From: Tsukamurella sp. 1534 | GTDB taxonomy: Bacteria > Actinomycetota > Actinomycetes > Mycobacteriales > Mycobacteriaceae | Direction: 5' to 3' | Assembly: GCF_000312385.1 (NCBI RefSeq) | Contig: NZ_HE997628.1 | Coordinates: 578,843 to 642,842 of the forward strand | DNA length: 64,000 bases | In this document: positions 52,248-59,716 of the stretch, in pieces | How the letters are laid out: every line of letters begins with the position of its first letter | Position numbering within the stretch: the stretch's first letter is position 1 | Translations under genes and position numbers: made by a program | Notes under the pieces: generated by a model | Databases searched by the model: none | What the model saw: only the letters and a program-made list of their open reading frames with translations | Told to the model about the DNA's origin: nothing

Positions 52248-53324
52248 TCACGCAGCAGCGGCCTCGATGAGCGAGTGCACCTGCCCCTCGCGCACCGAGA
52301 CCCGGCGCAGCCCCGCGGCGGCGAAGAGCCCGTCGAACTCCGCGACGGTGCGTTGCCTGCCGCCGTCGGTGTGCACCAGCATGGTGAGGTCCACCAGCGG
52401 GACCAGCGGATGTGCGCGTTCGGGGTTCTGCAGGACCTCGAAGAGAACGAGGCGGCCGCCCGCCTGCATCGCGGCCCGCACCGATCGCAGGATGGTGGTC
52501 GCGCGGTCGTCGTCCCAATCGTGCAGGACGTCCTTGAGGAGGAACACGTCCGCCGAGACGGTGAGCGGTGTGAAGAAGTCGCCCACCGTGGCGTGCACCC
52601 GTCCGGTCAGCCCGCGCGCGGCGAGGAAGTCGGCCGATTCGGCGATGGGGCCGGCCTGGTCCACGAGCTCACCGCGCAGGCTCGGATCGCGTGCCAGCAC
52701 GTGGGAGAGGAGCGTCCCCACCCCGCCGCCCACGTCGCACACCGTGGAGCGGGCCCGCCACGGGTACGCGGCGGCAAGGGCGGGGCCGTTGTAGTCGCAG
52801 ACCGCCCGCATCGTCGCGGCGAAGTTCTTCTCCTCGTCGGGGTGGTCGGCGAACCACTGCCACGAAGTGGACCCGTTGGCCGCCTCGAACTGGGGGAGAC
52901 CCGACGCGACCGCCTCGGTCAGGCGCGTCCAGGCTCGTCGGGTGGACGTCGCGTGGGAGTACCGGACGAACGGCGCGACGCCACCGGTCTCGGTGTCGCG
53001 CAGCGCATCCCCCATGGCGGTGAGGCGATAGCGGCCCGCGGCGTCGTGGCGCACCGCGCCGATCGATTCGGCGACGCGGAGCAGACGCAGGAGGGCGGCC
53101 CCGTCGGCGTCGATCCGCTCCGCGAGGTCGGGCGGCGTGAGAGCGCCGTCCGCGAGGGCGCCGGGAATGCCGAGGCGGACGAGGGCGATGAGGACCTCCG
53201 CCTCGTAGGCCCGGTTCAGGGTCAGCAGGACGCGCATCTCCGGAGGGACGGGGGCGTCCGCCACGGTGTGGAGGAGGCGACTCAGCGCGGCGCCGGTCTT
53301 GACCGCGAGAAGGGGAAGGTTCAT
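52248..53324 (-). CDS. SAM-dependent O-methyltransferase, COMT-like
   Basis: The 358-residue enzyme has an N-terminal winged-helix dimerisation domain (residues 20-110, LIALVRLGIPGALADGALTP) and a C-terminal Rossmann domain. In the latter, SAM motif I is VCDVGGGVGTLLSHVLARDP and the catalytic-base region is VFLLKDVLHDWDDDRATTIL, with HDW as in caffeate and hydroxyneurosporene methyltransferases. It should methylate a phenolic or enolic hydroxyl of a natural product or quinone-like molecule; which one is unknown. The ATG at 53324 is chosen as the family start. An inverted repeat lies 9 bases upstream. Confidence 0.88.
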   Translation of the reverse strand: MNLPLLAVKTGAALSRLLHTVADAPVPPEMRVLLTLNRAYEAEVLIALVRLGIPGALADGALTPPDLAERIDADGAALLRLLRVAESIGAVRHDAAGRYRLTAMGDALRDTETGGVAPFVRYSHATSTRRAWTRLTEAVASGLPQFEAANGSTSWQWFADHPDEEKNFAATMRAVCDYNGPALAAAYPWRARSTVCDVGGGVGTLLSHVLARDPSLRGELVDQAGPIAESADFLAARGLTGRVHATVGDFFTPLTVSADVFLLKDVLHDWDDDRATTILRSVRAAMQAGGRLVLFEVLQNPERAHPLVPLVDLTMLVHTDGGRQRTVAEFDGLFAAAGLRRVSVREGQVHSLIEAAAA

Positions 53325-53332
53325 GCCTCGAT

Positions 53333-53355
53333 AATAGTCAGAGAGACTGACTATT
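53333..53355. promoter_or_regulatory. Inverted repeat before the O-methyltransferase gene
   Basis: AATAGTCAG-AGAGA-CTGACTATT is a perfect 9-5-9 inverted repeat. It covers the last codons of the AraC gene and the methyltransferase promoter. It may be an operator. Its TAGTCAGA block also appears in the MarR-GNAT operator at 20123. Confidence 0.55.
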
Positions 53356-54117
53356 GGAAGAGGTCGTCCGATATCCACCCGGAGTGAAGCCCAGCACCTT
53401 GCGGAAGTCCCGGATCAGGTGCGCCTGGTCCGCGTAGCCGAGTTCCGCCGCGATGGTGGCGATCGGCAGGCCGGCCTCCAATCGCAGTCGTTCCGCCGCC
53501 TGCTGCAGGCGGCGCCGGTGGATCAGGGCGAGAGGGGGCAGCCCGACGTACCGCTTCGTGAGCCGCTGCGCGGTCCGGGGCGACATCGCGAGCGCCGCCG
53601 CGGCGTCCTCCACCGTCGCGATCGCCGCGTCCTCCTCGATCAGCGCCACCAACCGGTTCGCCAGCTGCGCCTCGTCGGGCACCGTCGGAACCCGTGCGGC
53701 GAACCAGGATTCGAATGCTGCGCACGCCCCGGGGATGTCGCCGCGCCCCATCGGCTCCGCGACGGCGGCGTGCAGATCGGGCAGTGCGACGGGGGAGTAG
53801 TCGTCGAGCCTCGCCGCGGGGTCGTCGGTGACGGCGGCGGTCGCGGCGGGCCGGAGCAGGGCGCCGACGGCCCAGCCGGTACCTGCGAGGTCCTTGTGGC
53901 TGCGCACCGTCGTGGCGCCCTGGAGACCCACGAACTCAGGCTCCACCACGAGGTTCAGGGCCGGGAAGCACAGCACTTCCTGGCGCGAGCTCCGGCCGGG
54001 CGCGATGTTCCACTGCGACACCCAGAACCACCGCACCAGGGCTGTGACCGACGGCGCCGGCGGGCGGCGCTCGAACACGGGGAGGGCAGCCGGATAGAGG
54101 ACGCCGCGGGGGTTCAT
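53338..54117 (-). CDS. AraC-family transcriptional regulator
   Basis: The 259-residue regulator has an N-terminal ligand-like domain of the DUF6597 type (residues 1-150; VTALVRWFWVSQWNIAPGRS, CFPALNLVVEP) and two C-terminal helix-turn-helix units (residues 165-255; AAALAMSPRTAQRLTKRYVG, IAAELGYADQAHLIRDFRKV, LGFTPGGYR). It is on the same strand as the O-methyltransferase, 13 bases upstream, and probably regulates it. The effector is unknown. It is divergent from the VOC gene. Confidence 0.88.
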   Translation of the reverse strand: MNPRGVLYPAALPVFERRPPAPSVTALVRWFWVSQWNIAPGRSSRQEVLCFPALNLVVEPEFVGLQGATTVRSHKDLAGTGWAVGALLRPAATAAVTDDPAARLDDYSPVALPDLHAAVAEPMGRGDIPGACAAFESWFAARVPTVPDEAQLANRLVALIEEDAAIATVEDAAAALAMSPRTAQRLTKRYVGLPPLALIHRRRLQQAAERLRLEAGLPIATIAAELGYADQAHLIRDFRKVLGFTPGGYRTTSSNSQSL

Positions 54118-54185
54118 GCACCGATCCTAGAAGCTGTCGCGAATGTTCAATCGGCGACGCCGGTCCGGCTCGTAATGTCGTGGAC

Positions 54186-54683
54186 ATGACAGAGAACATC
54201 ACCGCCGCGAACGGCGCACACACCACCCACGGCGTCCCCCACTCCTTCACCTCGCTGACACCGTTCCTCGCGGTCCCGAACGCCAAGGCGGCCATCGACT
54301 TCTACATCGACGTGTTCGGCGCGCGCTCCCTGGGCGTCACCGAGATGGGCGGCGTGGTGGTCCATGCCGAACTCGACTTCGGGCGGGGCCGGCTGCAGCT
54401 CGGCGAACCGAACCCGGAGTTCGGCCTCGTGCCGATGCCCGACGGCGACGCGGACTGCTACTCGTTGGGTCTCTACTGCCCGAACGTCGACGAGGTCGTC
54501 GCCAAGGCCGAGGCGGCGGGCGCCACGATCCGGGAGCCGGTCGCGAACTTCGTCTCCGGCGACCGGTTCGCGAGCATCCGCGACCCGTTCGGCGTCCGGT
54601 GGTCGATCATGACCCGGGTCGAGGACCTCAGCGACGAGGAGAGCGCGGCCCGGGTCGAGGAGTGGGCCTCGACCCAGGCCTGA
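54186..54683 (+). CDS. VOC-family (glyoxalase/bleomycin-resistance-like) protein
   Basis: The 165-residue protein of the PhnB-like branch has TPFLAVPNAKAAIDFYIDVF, GVVVHAELDFGRGRLQLGEP and a C-terminal FASIRDPFGVRWSIMTRVED. The two beta-alpha-beta-beta-beta modules are complete. Activity is unknown. Members include demethylubiquinone-like methyltransferase folds and stress proteins. The ATG at 54186 is preferred over a GTG two codons upstream. It starts 68 bases from the divergent AraC gene. Confidence 0.8.
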   Translation: MTENITAANGAHTTHGVPHSFTSLTPFLAVPNAKAAIDFYIDVFGARSLGVTEMGGVVVHAELDFGRGRLQLGEPNPEFGLVPMPDGDADCYSLGLYCPNVDEVVAKAEAAGATIREPVANFVSGDRFASIRDPFGVRWSIMTRVEDLSDEESAARVEEWASTQA

Positions 54684-54686
54684 CGA

Positions 54687-55196
54687 TCAATCCGCGACGG
54701 GCCCGGGGATCGGGTCGAGCGGACGGGGCGGCGACTGCGGCATCGTCTGGAACCGGACGTCGGCCTGCCCCGTCGGGGCGGCGTTCGGGTCCCCGGGGTT
54801 GAGCCACTTGAAGCGGATGGTCGTCTGCCCCGGCGCCGAGCTGCCGAGCACCTCGGTGAACGCGTCGCCCTTCGGGGTGGGCGTGCCGGCGAACTTCTGG
54901 TGATCGAAGAGAAGAACCTGGACGGGCGAGCTCCCGGTGCCGCCCGGGGTGTCCAGCTTGACCCAGTTGAGGGTGCAGTCGACCGAGCCGCCGTGTGCGG
55001 TCGGCTGCCAGCGCGCGCCCGGCAGCGGCGGTGCGATGTGGTCGATCGCCGAATCGATCCGGTCCTGCGGGATCGGCGCGCACGGCGCCGGCGTCGCACC
55101 GGCGGCGCCGAGCGTGCTGACGGCGGCGGCCCCGGTCAGGGCGGTCGCCGCTGCCGTCGCGGCGGCGAGGCCGAGGGTGGCGAGGGGATTGCGCAT
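54687..55196 (-). CDS. LppP/LprE-family exported protein
   Basis: The 169-residue protein has a signal peptide (MRNPLATLGLAAATAAATAL, cleavage likely near GAAGATPA). The mature domain reads SAIDHIAPPLPGARWQP, then VDCTLNWVKLD, VQVLLFDHQKFAGTPTPKGD, FKWLNPGDPNAAPTGQADVR. This follows the pattern of mycobacterial LppP/LprE proteins, including the paired cysteines. No lipobox is seen, so it is probably secreted rather than lipidated. The function of the family is unknown. The start at 55196 is the first one giving a proper signal. Confidence 0.78.
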   Translation of the reverse strand: MRNPLATLGLAAATAAATALTGAAAVSTLGAAGATPAPCAPIPQDRIDSAIDHIAPPLPGARWQPTAHGGSVDCTLNWVKLDTPGGTGSSPVQVLLFDHQKFAGTPTPKGDAFTEVLGSSAPGQTTIRFKWLNPGDPNAAPTGQADVRFQTMPQSPPRPLDPIPGPVAD

Positions 55197-55344
55197 GTTC
55201 TTCGTCCTTCCGTGCGGGGAACGCCGACGCGGGCTCCATCGACTCGACATGGGGACTATCGGCGACCTCGGCCGGGTCCGTTACGGTCCGCGCGGGATAC
55301 GGTGGAGGGAAGGCCACCGACGATTCCGCACGGAGCGAGGAACC

Positions 55345-55920
55345 ATGAGCTACTACGACCCCCGCAACGAGAGCACCCGGCGGTACACCTCTGCGGATGC
55401 CTACCAGCAGGGGTACGACGACGGGTACGGGTACGAGCCGACGTACCAGCAGCCCACCTACCAGCAGCAGCCGCAGGCCCCGCAGCCGCAGCAGCCCCCG
55501 ATGATCGACCTGCCGAAGTACGCCATCGGGTCGATCCTCGTGACCGTGGTCATCACGCTGGCGGCGTGGCTGCTGACCGCCGTGATGAACGCGATCTTCC
55601 GGTTGTCCGACGCGCCCGCGTTCGCGGCGGCCCAGCGGCCCTTCGACATCACCGTGATCGCGGTGGCGCTGTTGACGCTCTGCGGAGCGGGCCTGCTGGC
55701 GATGCTCATCCACACGGCGCCGCGCCCCGGGATGTTCTTCCTCCTCATCGCGGGCCTCGCCGGGCTCATCGTCACGTTCGGGCCCGTGCTGATGGGCACC
55801 GCGACGTGGCAGACGTGGGTCGCGACGGGCGTGATCAACGCGATGCTCTCGTTCCTCGTGCCGTACCTGCTGCTCAAGGTCGCGAAGGCCACCACCGATC
55901 CGCGGCGCGTCCAGCTCTGA
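55345..55920 (+). CDS. Four-helix membrane protein with Tyr/Gln/Pro-rich N-terminus
   Basis: The 191-residue protein has a cytoplasmic N-terminus of about 55 residues, rich in Tyr, Gln and Pro with repeated tandem YQQ units (PTYQQPTYQQQPQAPQ), followed by four membrane helices (YAIGSILVTVVITLAAWLL and three more). Similar small envelope proteins with disordered N-termini are common in Mycobacteriales, with no known role. GGAGCGAGGAACC precedes the ATG. The GST gene follows after 26 bases and may be co-transcribed. Confidence 0.72.
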   Translation: MSYYDPRNESTRRYTSADAYQQGYDDGYGYEPTYQQPTYQQQPQAPQPQQPPMIDLPKYAIGSILVTVVITLAAWLLTAVMNAIFRLSDAPAFAAAQRPFDITVIAVALLTLCGAGLLAMLIHTAPRPGMFFLLIAGLAGLIVTFGPVLMGTATWQTWVATGVINAMLSFLVPYLLLKVAKATTDPRRVQL

Positions 55921-55946
55921 GCGGTTCCTGCGCCTACCCTGGGGCC

Positions 55947-56954
55947 ATGAGCGACGACGCACCCGAGGAGCAGGGCTCCTACGTCCTGGCCGACCAGCCG
56001 TACGAGCGGGACACCCGCTACATCGAGACCCGCATCACCCGCGACGGCCGGGACGGTTACCCCGTGGAGGCGGGCCGCTATCGGCTGGTGGCCTCGTACG
56101 CGTGCCCGTGGGCCACCCGCACGATCATCGTGCGCCGCCTGCTGGGACTCGAGGACGCGATCTCGCTCGGGATCTGCGGTCCCACGCACGACAAGCGGTC
56201 CTGGACCTTCGATCTCGATCCCGACGGGGTCGACCCCGTGCTGAAGATCCCGCGCCTGCAGGACGCGTACTTCGCCCGGATTCCGGACTATCCCAAGGGC
56301 ATCACCGTTCCCGCGCTCGTCGACGTGCCGACGGGCGCGGTGGTGACCAACGACTTCCCGCAGATCACGCTCGACTTCTCCGGCGAGTGGGGCGAGTTCC
56401 ACCGGTCCGGCGCTCCGCGGCTCTACCCGGAGGACCTGCGCGCCGACATCGACGAGGTGAACGCGCTGGTCTACCGCGACGTGAACAACGGGGTGTACCG
56501 GTGCGGGTTCGCCGGCTCCCAGGAGGCCTACGACGCCGCCTACGACCAGCTGTTCTCCCGGCTCGACTGGCTGTCCGAGCGACTTGCGAACCAGCGGTAC
56601 CTGGTGGGCGACACGATCACCGAGGCCGACGTGCGGCTCTTCACCACCCTGGCCCGGTTCGACCCGGTGTACCACGGGCACTTCAAGTGCAACCGCGAGA
56701 AGCTCAGCGAGATGCCCGTGCTGTGGGCGTACGCGCGCGACCTGTTCCAGACCCCGGGCTTCGGTGACTCGACGCACTTCGACCACATCAAGCGGCACTA
56801 CTACGAGGTGCACCGCGACATCAACCCGTCGGGCATCGTGCCGAAGGGGCCCGACCTGGAGAACTGGTTCACCCCACACGGCCGGGAGAAGCTCGGCGGC
56901 AGCCCCTTCGGCGCCGGCACGGCGCCCGCGCCGCTACCGATCCCCGCAGGCTGA
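55947..56954 (+). CDS. Xi-class glutathione transferase-like protein (ECM4/YqjG type)
   Basis: The 335-residue protein has the xi-class thioredoxin-like domain with the active-site CPWA in VASYACPWATRTIIV near residue 53, then NDFPQITLDFSGEW and the helical domain with NNGVYRCGFAGSQEAYDAAY and RYLVGDTITEADVRLFTTLA. In other bacteria this class reduces glutathionyl-hydroquinones. Mycolic-acid bacteria use mycothiol rather than glutathione, so the natural thiol is uncertain. The tail after residue 300 (Pro-rich) is variable. The last 21 bases overlap the convergent old yellow enzyme gene. Confidence 0.88.
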   Translation: MSDDAPEEQGSYVLADQPYERDTRYIETRITRDGRDGYPVEAGRYRLVASYACPWATRTIIVRRLLGLEDAISLGICGPTHDKRSWTFDLDPDGVDPVLKIPRLQDAYFARIPDYPKGITVPALVDVPTGAVVTNDFPQITLDFSGEWGEFHRSGAPRLYPEDLRADIDEVNALVYRDVNNGVYRCGFAGSQEAYDAAYDQLFSRLDWLSERLANQRYLVGDTITEADVRLFTTLARFDPVYHGHFKCNREKLSEMPVLWAYARDLFQTPGFGDSTHFDHIKRHYYEVHRDINPSGIVPKGPDLENWFTPHGREKLGGSPFGAGTAPAPLPIPAG

Positions 56955-58025
56955 CAGGACGCCCGCGCGCGGGTAGTCGGTGTACCCGTGGGCGGTCCGC
57001 CCGTACAGGCCGTCCTCGCGGATGGGCGCCAGCGGCAGGCCGTCCCGGATGCGGTCGACCAGATCCGGGTTGGCGATGAAGGACCGCCCGAACGAGACGA
57101 GGTCGGCGTGCCCGTCGGAGAGGGCGCGTTCGGCCGCCGCGGCGGTCGTCGGGGCGCGGTTCTCGCCGACGTTGGCGATGACGGTGCCGCCGAACCGCGG
57201 CCGGAGGTCGGCCAGGGCCGCGTAATCGTCGTGGTCCGTGAGGTGCAGGTACAGCAGCCCGCGCCGGTCGAGTTCGGTGACCAACGCGCGGTAGAGCGGC
57301 GCCGGATCGCGTTCGACCATGGAGAACTGCGGATTGCCGGGGGAGAGGCGGATCGCGGTGCGCTCGGCCCCGATCTCGGCGGCGACCGCGTCCACGACCT
57401 CCAGGGCGAACCGCATCCGCCCCGCGATCGATCCGCCGTACCGGTCCTCCCGCTGGTTCGTGTTGTCGGCGAGGAACTGGTGGATCAGATAGCTGTTGGC
57501 GCCGTGCAGTTCCACCGCGTCGAACCCGGCGGCGATCGCCAGCCGCGCGGAGGCCGCGTACTGCCCGACGGTCTCCTCGATCCGCTCTATGCTCATCGCC
57601 TCGGGGGACGGCCACGCCGCCTTCGACCCGTCGATCAGGTGCAGCACGTCGCCGTCGGGCACGGCGGACGGGCCCGCGGGCACGGAACCGTCGATCCGCG
57701 CCCGCGGGTGGCCCTTGCGCCCGCCGTGCATGATCTGCGCGGCGATGCGGCCGCCCTCGGCGTGCACGGCGTCGGCGACGCGCGACCAGGCCTCGGCGTG
57801 GGCGTCCGTCGCGAGCCCGGGCACCCACGCCTCGCTCTGACCGGAGGAGTGCGGCCAGATCCCCTCGGTGACGATGAGGCCGGCGCCGGCCCGCTGTCGG
57901 TAGTACTCGGCCACGTCGGTGGTGGGCGACCCGTCCCCGTGGGAGCGCAGGCGCGTCATCGGCGCCATGACGATGCGGTTGGCGAGATCGAGTCCGTTCG
58001 TGCTGTAGGGAGTCAGTAGCTTCAT
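56934..58025 (-). CDS. Old yellow enzyme-family flavin oxidoreductase
   Basis: The 363-residue FMN-dependent ene-reductase has an N-terminus NRIVMAPMTRLRSHGDGSPT (substrate and FMN loop) and AAQIMHGGRKGHP with the family's HxGR-like segment. It also has FDAVELHGANSYLIHQFLAD followed by NTNQREDRYGGSI, and the phosphate-binding DLVSFGRSFIANPDLVDRI. It reduces activated C=C bonds, nitro or quinone compounds with NADPH. It is divergent from a MerR regulator; the shared 41-base gap holds a MerR-like dyad, suggesting induction by electrophiles. Confidence 0.93.
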   Translation of the reverse strand: MKLLTPYSTNGLDLANRIVMAPMTRLRSHGDGSPTTDVAEYYRQRAGAGLIVTEGIWPHSSGQSEAWVPGLATDAHAEAWSRVADAVHAEGGRIAAQIMHGGRKGHPRARIDGSVPAGPSAVPDGDVLHLIDGSKAAWPSPEAMSIERIEETVGQYAASARLAIAAGFDAVELHGANSYLIHQFLADNTNQREDRYGGSIAGRMRFALEVVDAVAAEIGAERTAIRLSPGNPQFSMVERDPAPLYRALVTELDRRGLLYLHLTDHDDYAALADLRPRFGGTVIANVGENRAPTTAAAAERALSDGHADLVSFGRSFIANPDLVDRIRDGLPLAPIREDGLYGRTAHGYTDYPRAGVLSACGDR

Positions 58026-58040
58026 GCCGGTAGGCTAAAA

Positions 58041-58058
58041 CCTGACATCAGTGTGAGG
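58041..58058. promoter_or_regulatory. MerR-type dyad between old yellow enzyme and merR genes
   Basis: CCTGACA-TCAG-TGTGAGG is a 7-4-7 inverted repeat with one mismatched pair, lying in the 41-base divergent gap. MerR proteins bind such dyads between -35 and -10 and twist the promoter. It is likely the control site for both genes. Confidence 0.5.
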
Positions 58059-58066
58059 GGCAAGCG

Positions 58067-58435
58067 ATGCGCATCGGTGAGCTGGCGGAGCGGACGGGCG
58101 TGAGTGTGCGGTCTCTGCGCTACTACGAGGAGAAGGACCTGCTCGCGTCCACGCGGACGCCGAGCGGGCAGCGGGTCTACCCGGAGGCGGCCGTCGACCG
58201 GGTGGTGCGGATCCAGGAACTGTTCGCGGCGGGTCTGGCGAGCCCCGTGATCGCGCAGTTGTTGCCGTGCATCCACGACGAGGACGGTTCGCCGAACGCA
58301 TCCGCGACGCCGTGGCTGTCGGAGACTCTGCGGGCCGAGCGGCGGCGCGTGGACGCCGCGATCCGCGATCTGACGCGGGCCCGCGACGTCCTGGACGGGG
58401 TGATCGGCGCGGCGCAGGACGGGGTGGCGGATTAG
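58067..58435 (+). CDS. MerR-family transcriptional regulator
   Basis: The 122-residue regulator has the MerR winged helix MRIGELAERTGVSVRSLRYY, then EEKDLLASTRTPSGQRVYPE, and the coiled-coil dimer helix LRAERRRVDAAIRDLTRARD. A single cysteine, in QLLPCIHDEDG, might sense redox or metals, but the C-terminal effector part is short. The branch is the one often seen next to oxidoreductases. It should control the divergent old yellow enzyme gene. Its 3' end overlaps the convergent phosphotransferase gene by 4 bases. Confidence 0.9.
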   Translation: MRIGELAERTGVSVRSLRYYEEKDLLASTRTPSGQRVYPEAAVDRVVRIQELFAAGLASPVIAQLLPCIHDEDGSPNASATPWLSETLRAERRRVDAAIRDLTRARDVLDGVIGAAQDGVAD

Positions 58436-59244
58436 CCGAGCTCGGCCCGTGCCAGGTCGGCCACCGCGAAGTCGCGTTCGAGTTCCTGCCTCTCGCCGTC
58501 CTCGGCGAACCACGCCGCGGAGAGGCCGGCGAAGGCGATGACCCAACGCAACAGGCGTTCTCGTTCCAGCGCCGCCGCCTCCACGATGACGTCGAGCTGC
58601 CGCCGGAACCGGCGGGGATCCGCCGCCGTCACCAGTTCGGGGTTGGTGAGCAGGTTCGCGTAATCGAATCCCCGCTCGCCGGACACAGCCTTGGGATCGA
58701 TCGCGAGCCACCCGCGGTCGCCGAAGTCGAGCACGTTGCGGTGGTGCACGTCGCCGTGCAGCACGACCTCGTCGCGCGGCGCGGCGAGCAGCTCGTCGGC
58801 CACCGCCCAGGACCGCGCGAACCGCGGGTCGGCTCCGTGGGCCTCACGCAGCGACGCGAACCAGGGGCGCAGCGGCGACAGCGCGGTGTCCGGTCCGCCC
58901 GGCCGCGGGCGGTGCAGGTGTTCGACGGTGCGGCACAGGATCCGGGTGGCCTCGTCGTCGTGGCCGTCCAGGGCCATCGCGAGGAGGTCACGCCCGCCGG
59001 TGGCCCGCTCCATGAGCACGGTGTCCCCGTCGCTCTCGTAGACCGCGGCGGCGCCGTCGCCGTTCCACCAGCGCAGGACGCGCGCACCCGCGCGTTCCTC
59101 CGCGGTGTCCGCCCGCTTGAGCATCGCCGGCCGGCCGCGGTACCGCACCGGCTGGAGGAGGCCGCCCGGTGTGGCGAAGGGCGGCCCGTCGGGCGCCAGG
59201 CCCCAGCGCGGGAAGAGCGCGGCCCAGTCCTCGGTCGTCGTCAT
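58432..59244 (-). CDS. APH(6)/hydroxyurea-type phosphotransferase
   Basis: The 270-residue aminoglycoside/hydroxyurea phosphotransferase-family kinase (PF04655) has the catalytic loop VVLHGDVHHRNVLDFG (HGDxHxxN) near residue 160 and the metal site AIDPKAVSGERGFDYANLL, with the DPK variant shared by streptomycin 6-kinases. Chromosomal members in actinobacteria are widespread. Whether it confers resistance is unknown; a natural metabolite kinase is equally possible. The start MTTTEDWAALFPRWGL fits the family length. No mobile-element context is visible. Confidence 0.85.
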   Translation of the reverse strand: MTTTEDWAALFPRWGLAPDGPPFATPGGLLQPVRYRGRPAMLKRADTAEERAGARVLRWWNGDGAAAVYESDGDTVLMERATGGRDLLAMALDGHDDEATRILCRTVEHLHRPRPGGPDTALSPLRPWFASLREAHGADPRFARSWAVADELLAAPRDEVVLHGDVHHRNVLDFGDRGWLAIDPKAVSGERGFDYANLLTNPELVTAADPRRFRRQLDVIVEAAALERERLLRWVIAFAGLSAAWFAEDGERQELERDFAVADLARAELG

Positions 59245-59279
59245 CGCGCTCCACTGTAAGTGCGCGCATGATGGACGGC

Positions 59280-59702
59280 GTGAGCGATTTCAATCAGGGC
59301 ATCATCGACGAGTTCCACGAGAACAACGGCACCGTGACGGCGATGGGCTTCGGCCGATCGTTGATCCTGGTGCACAACAGGGGCGCGAAATCGGGTGCGC
59401 CGCGCACGAACCCGGTAGCGGGGATGCGCGACGGCGACGGCTGGCTGATCCCCGCGTCCGCGGGCGGCTCTCCGAGGAATCCCGCCTGGTACCACAACCT
59501 GCTCGCCCATCCGGACGTGGAGATCGAGTACCCGAACGACGACGGCGGGATCTCCGCCCTCGCCGTCACGGCCACGGAGTTGACGGGCGCCGACCGGGAC
59601 GCGGCGTGGGCCCGCTTCGTCGACCGGGCTCCGGCGTTCGCCCAGTACGAGGAGACCGCCGGTGATCGGGTGATCCCGGTCCTGCGCCTCACGCCGCGCT
59701 GA
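59280..59702 (+). CDS. Deazaflavin (F420)-dependent nitroreductase-family protein
   Basis: The 140-residue split-barrel protein of the DDN/Rv1155-like group has FNQGIIDEFHENNGTVTAMG, ILVHNRGAKSGAPRTNPVAG (the phosphate-binding R-G-A-K-S-G) and PAWYHNLLAHPDVEIEYPND (the WYHNLLAHP signature). It probably binds F420H2 and reduces a ring enone or nitro compound. The GTG at 59280 matches the common N-terminus SDFNQGIIDEF; ATGs at 59268 and 59271 are possible. The second such family member in the window is at 10009. Confidence 0.88.
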   Translation: MSDFNQGIIDEFHENNGTVTAMGFGRSLILVHNRGAKSGAPRTNPVAGMRDGDGWLIPASAGGSPRNPAWYHNLLAHPDVEIEYPNDDGGISALAVTATELTGADRDAAWARFVDRAPAFAQYEETAGDRVIPVLRLTPR

Positions 59703-59716
59703 CGTTTCGGGGTCCG

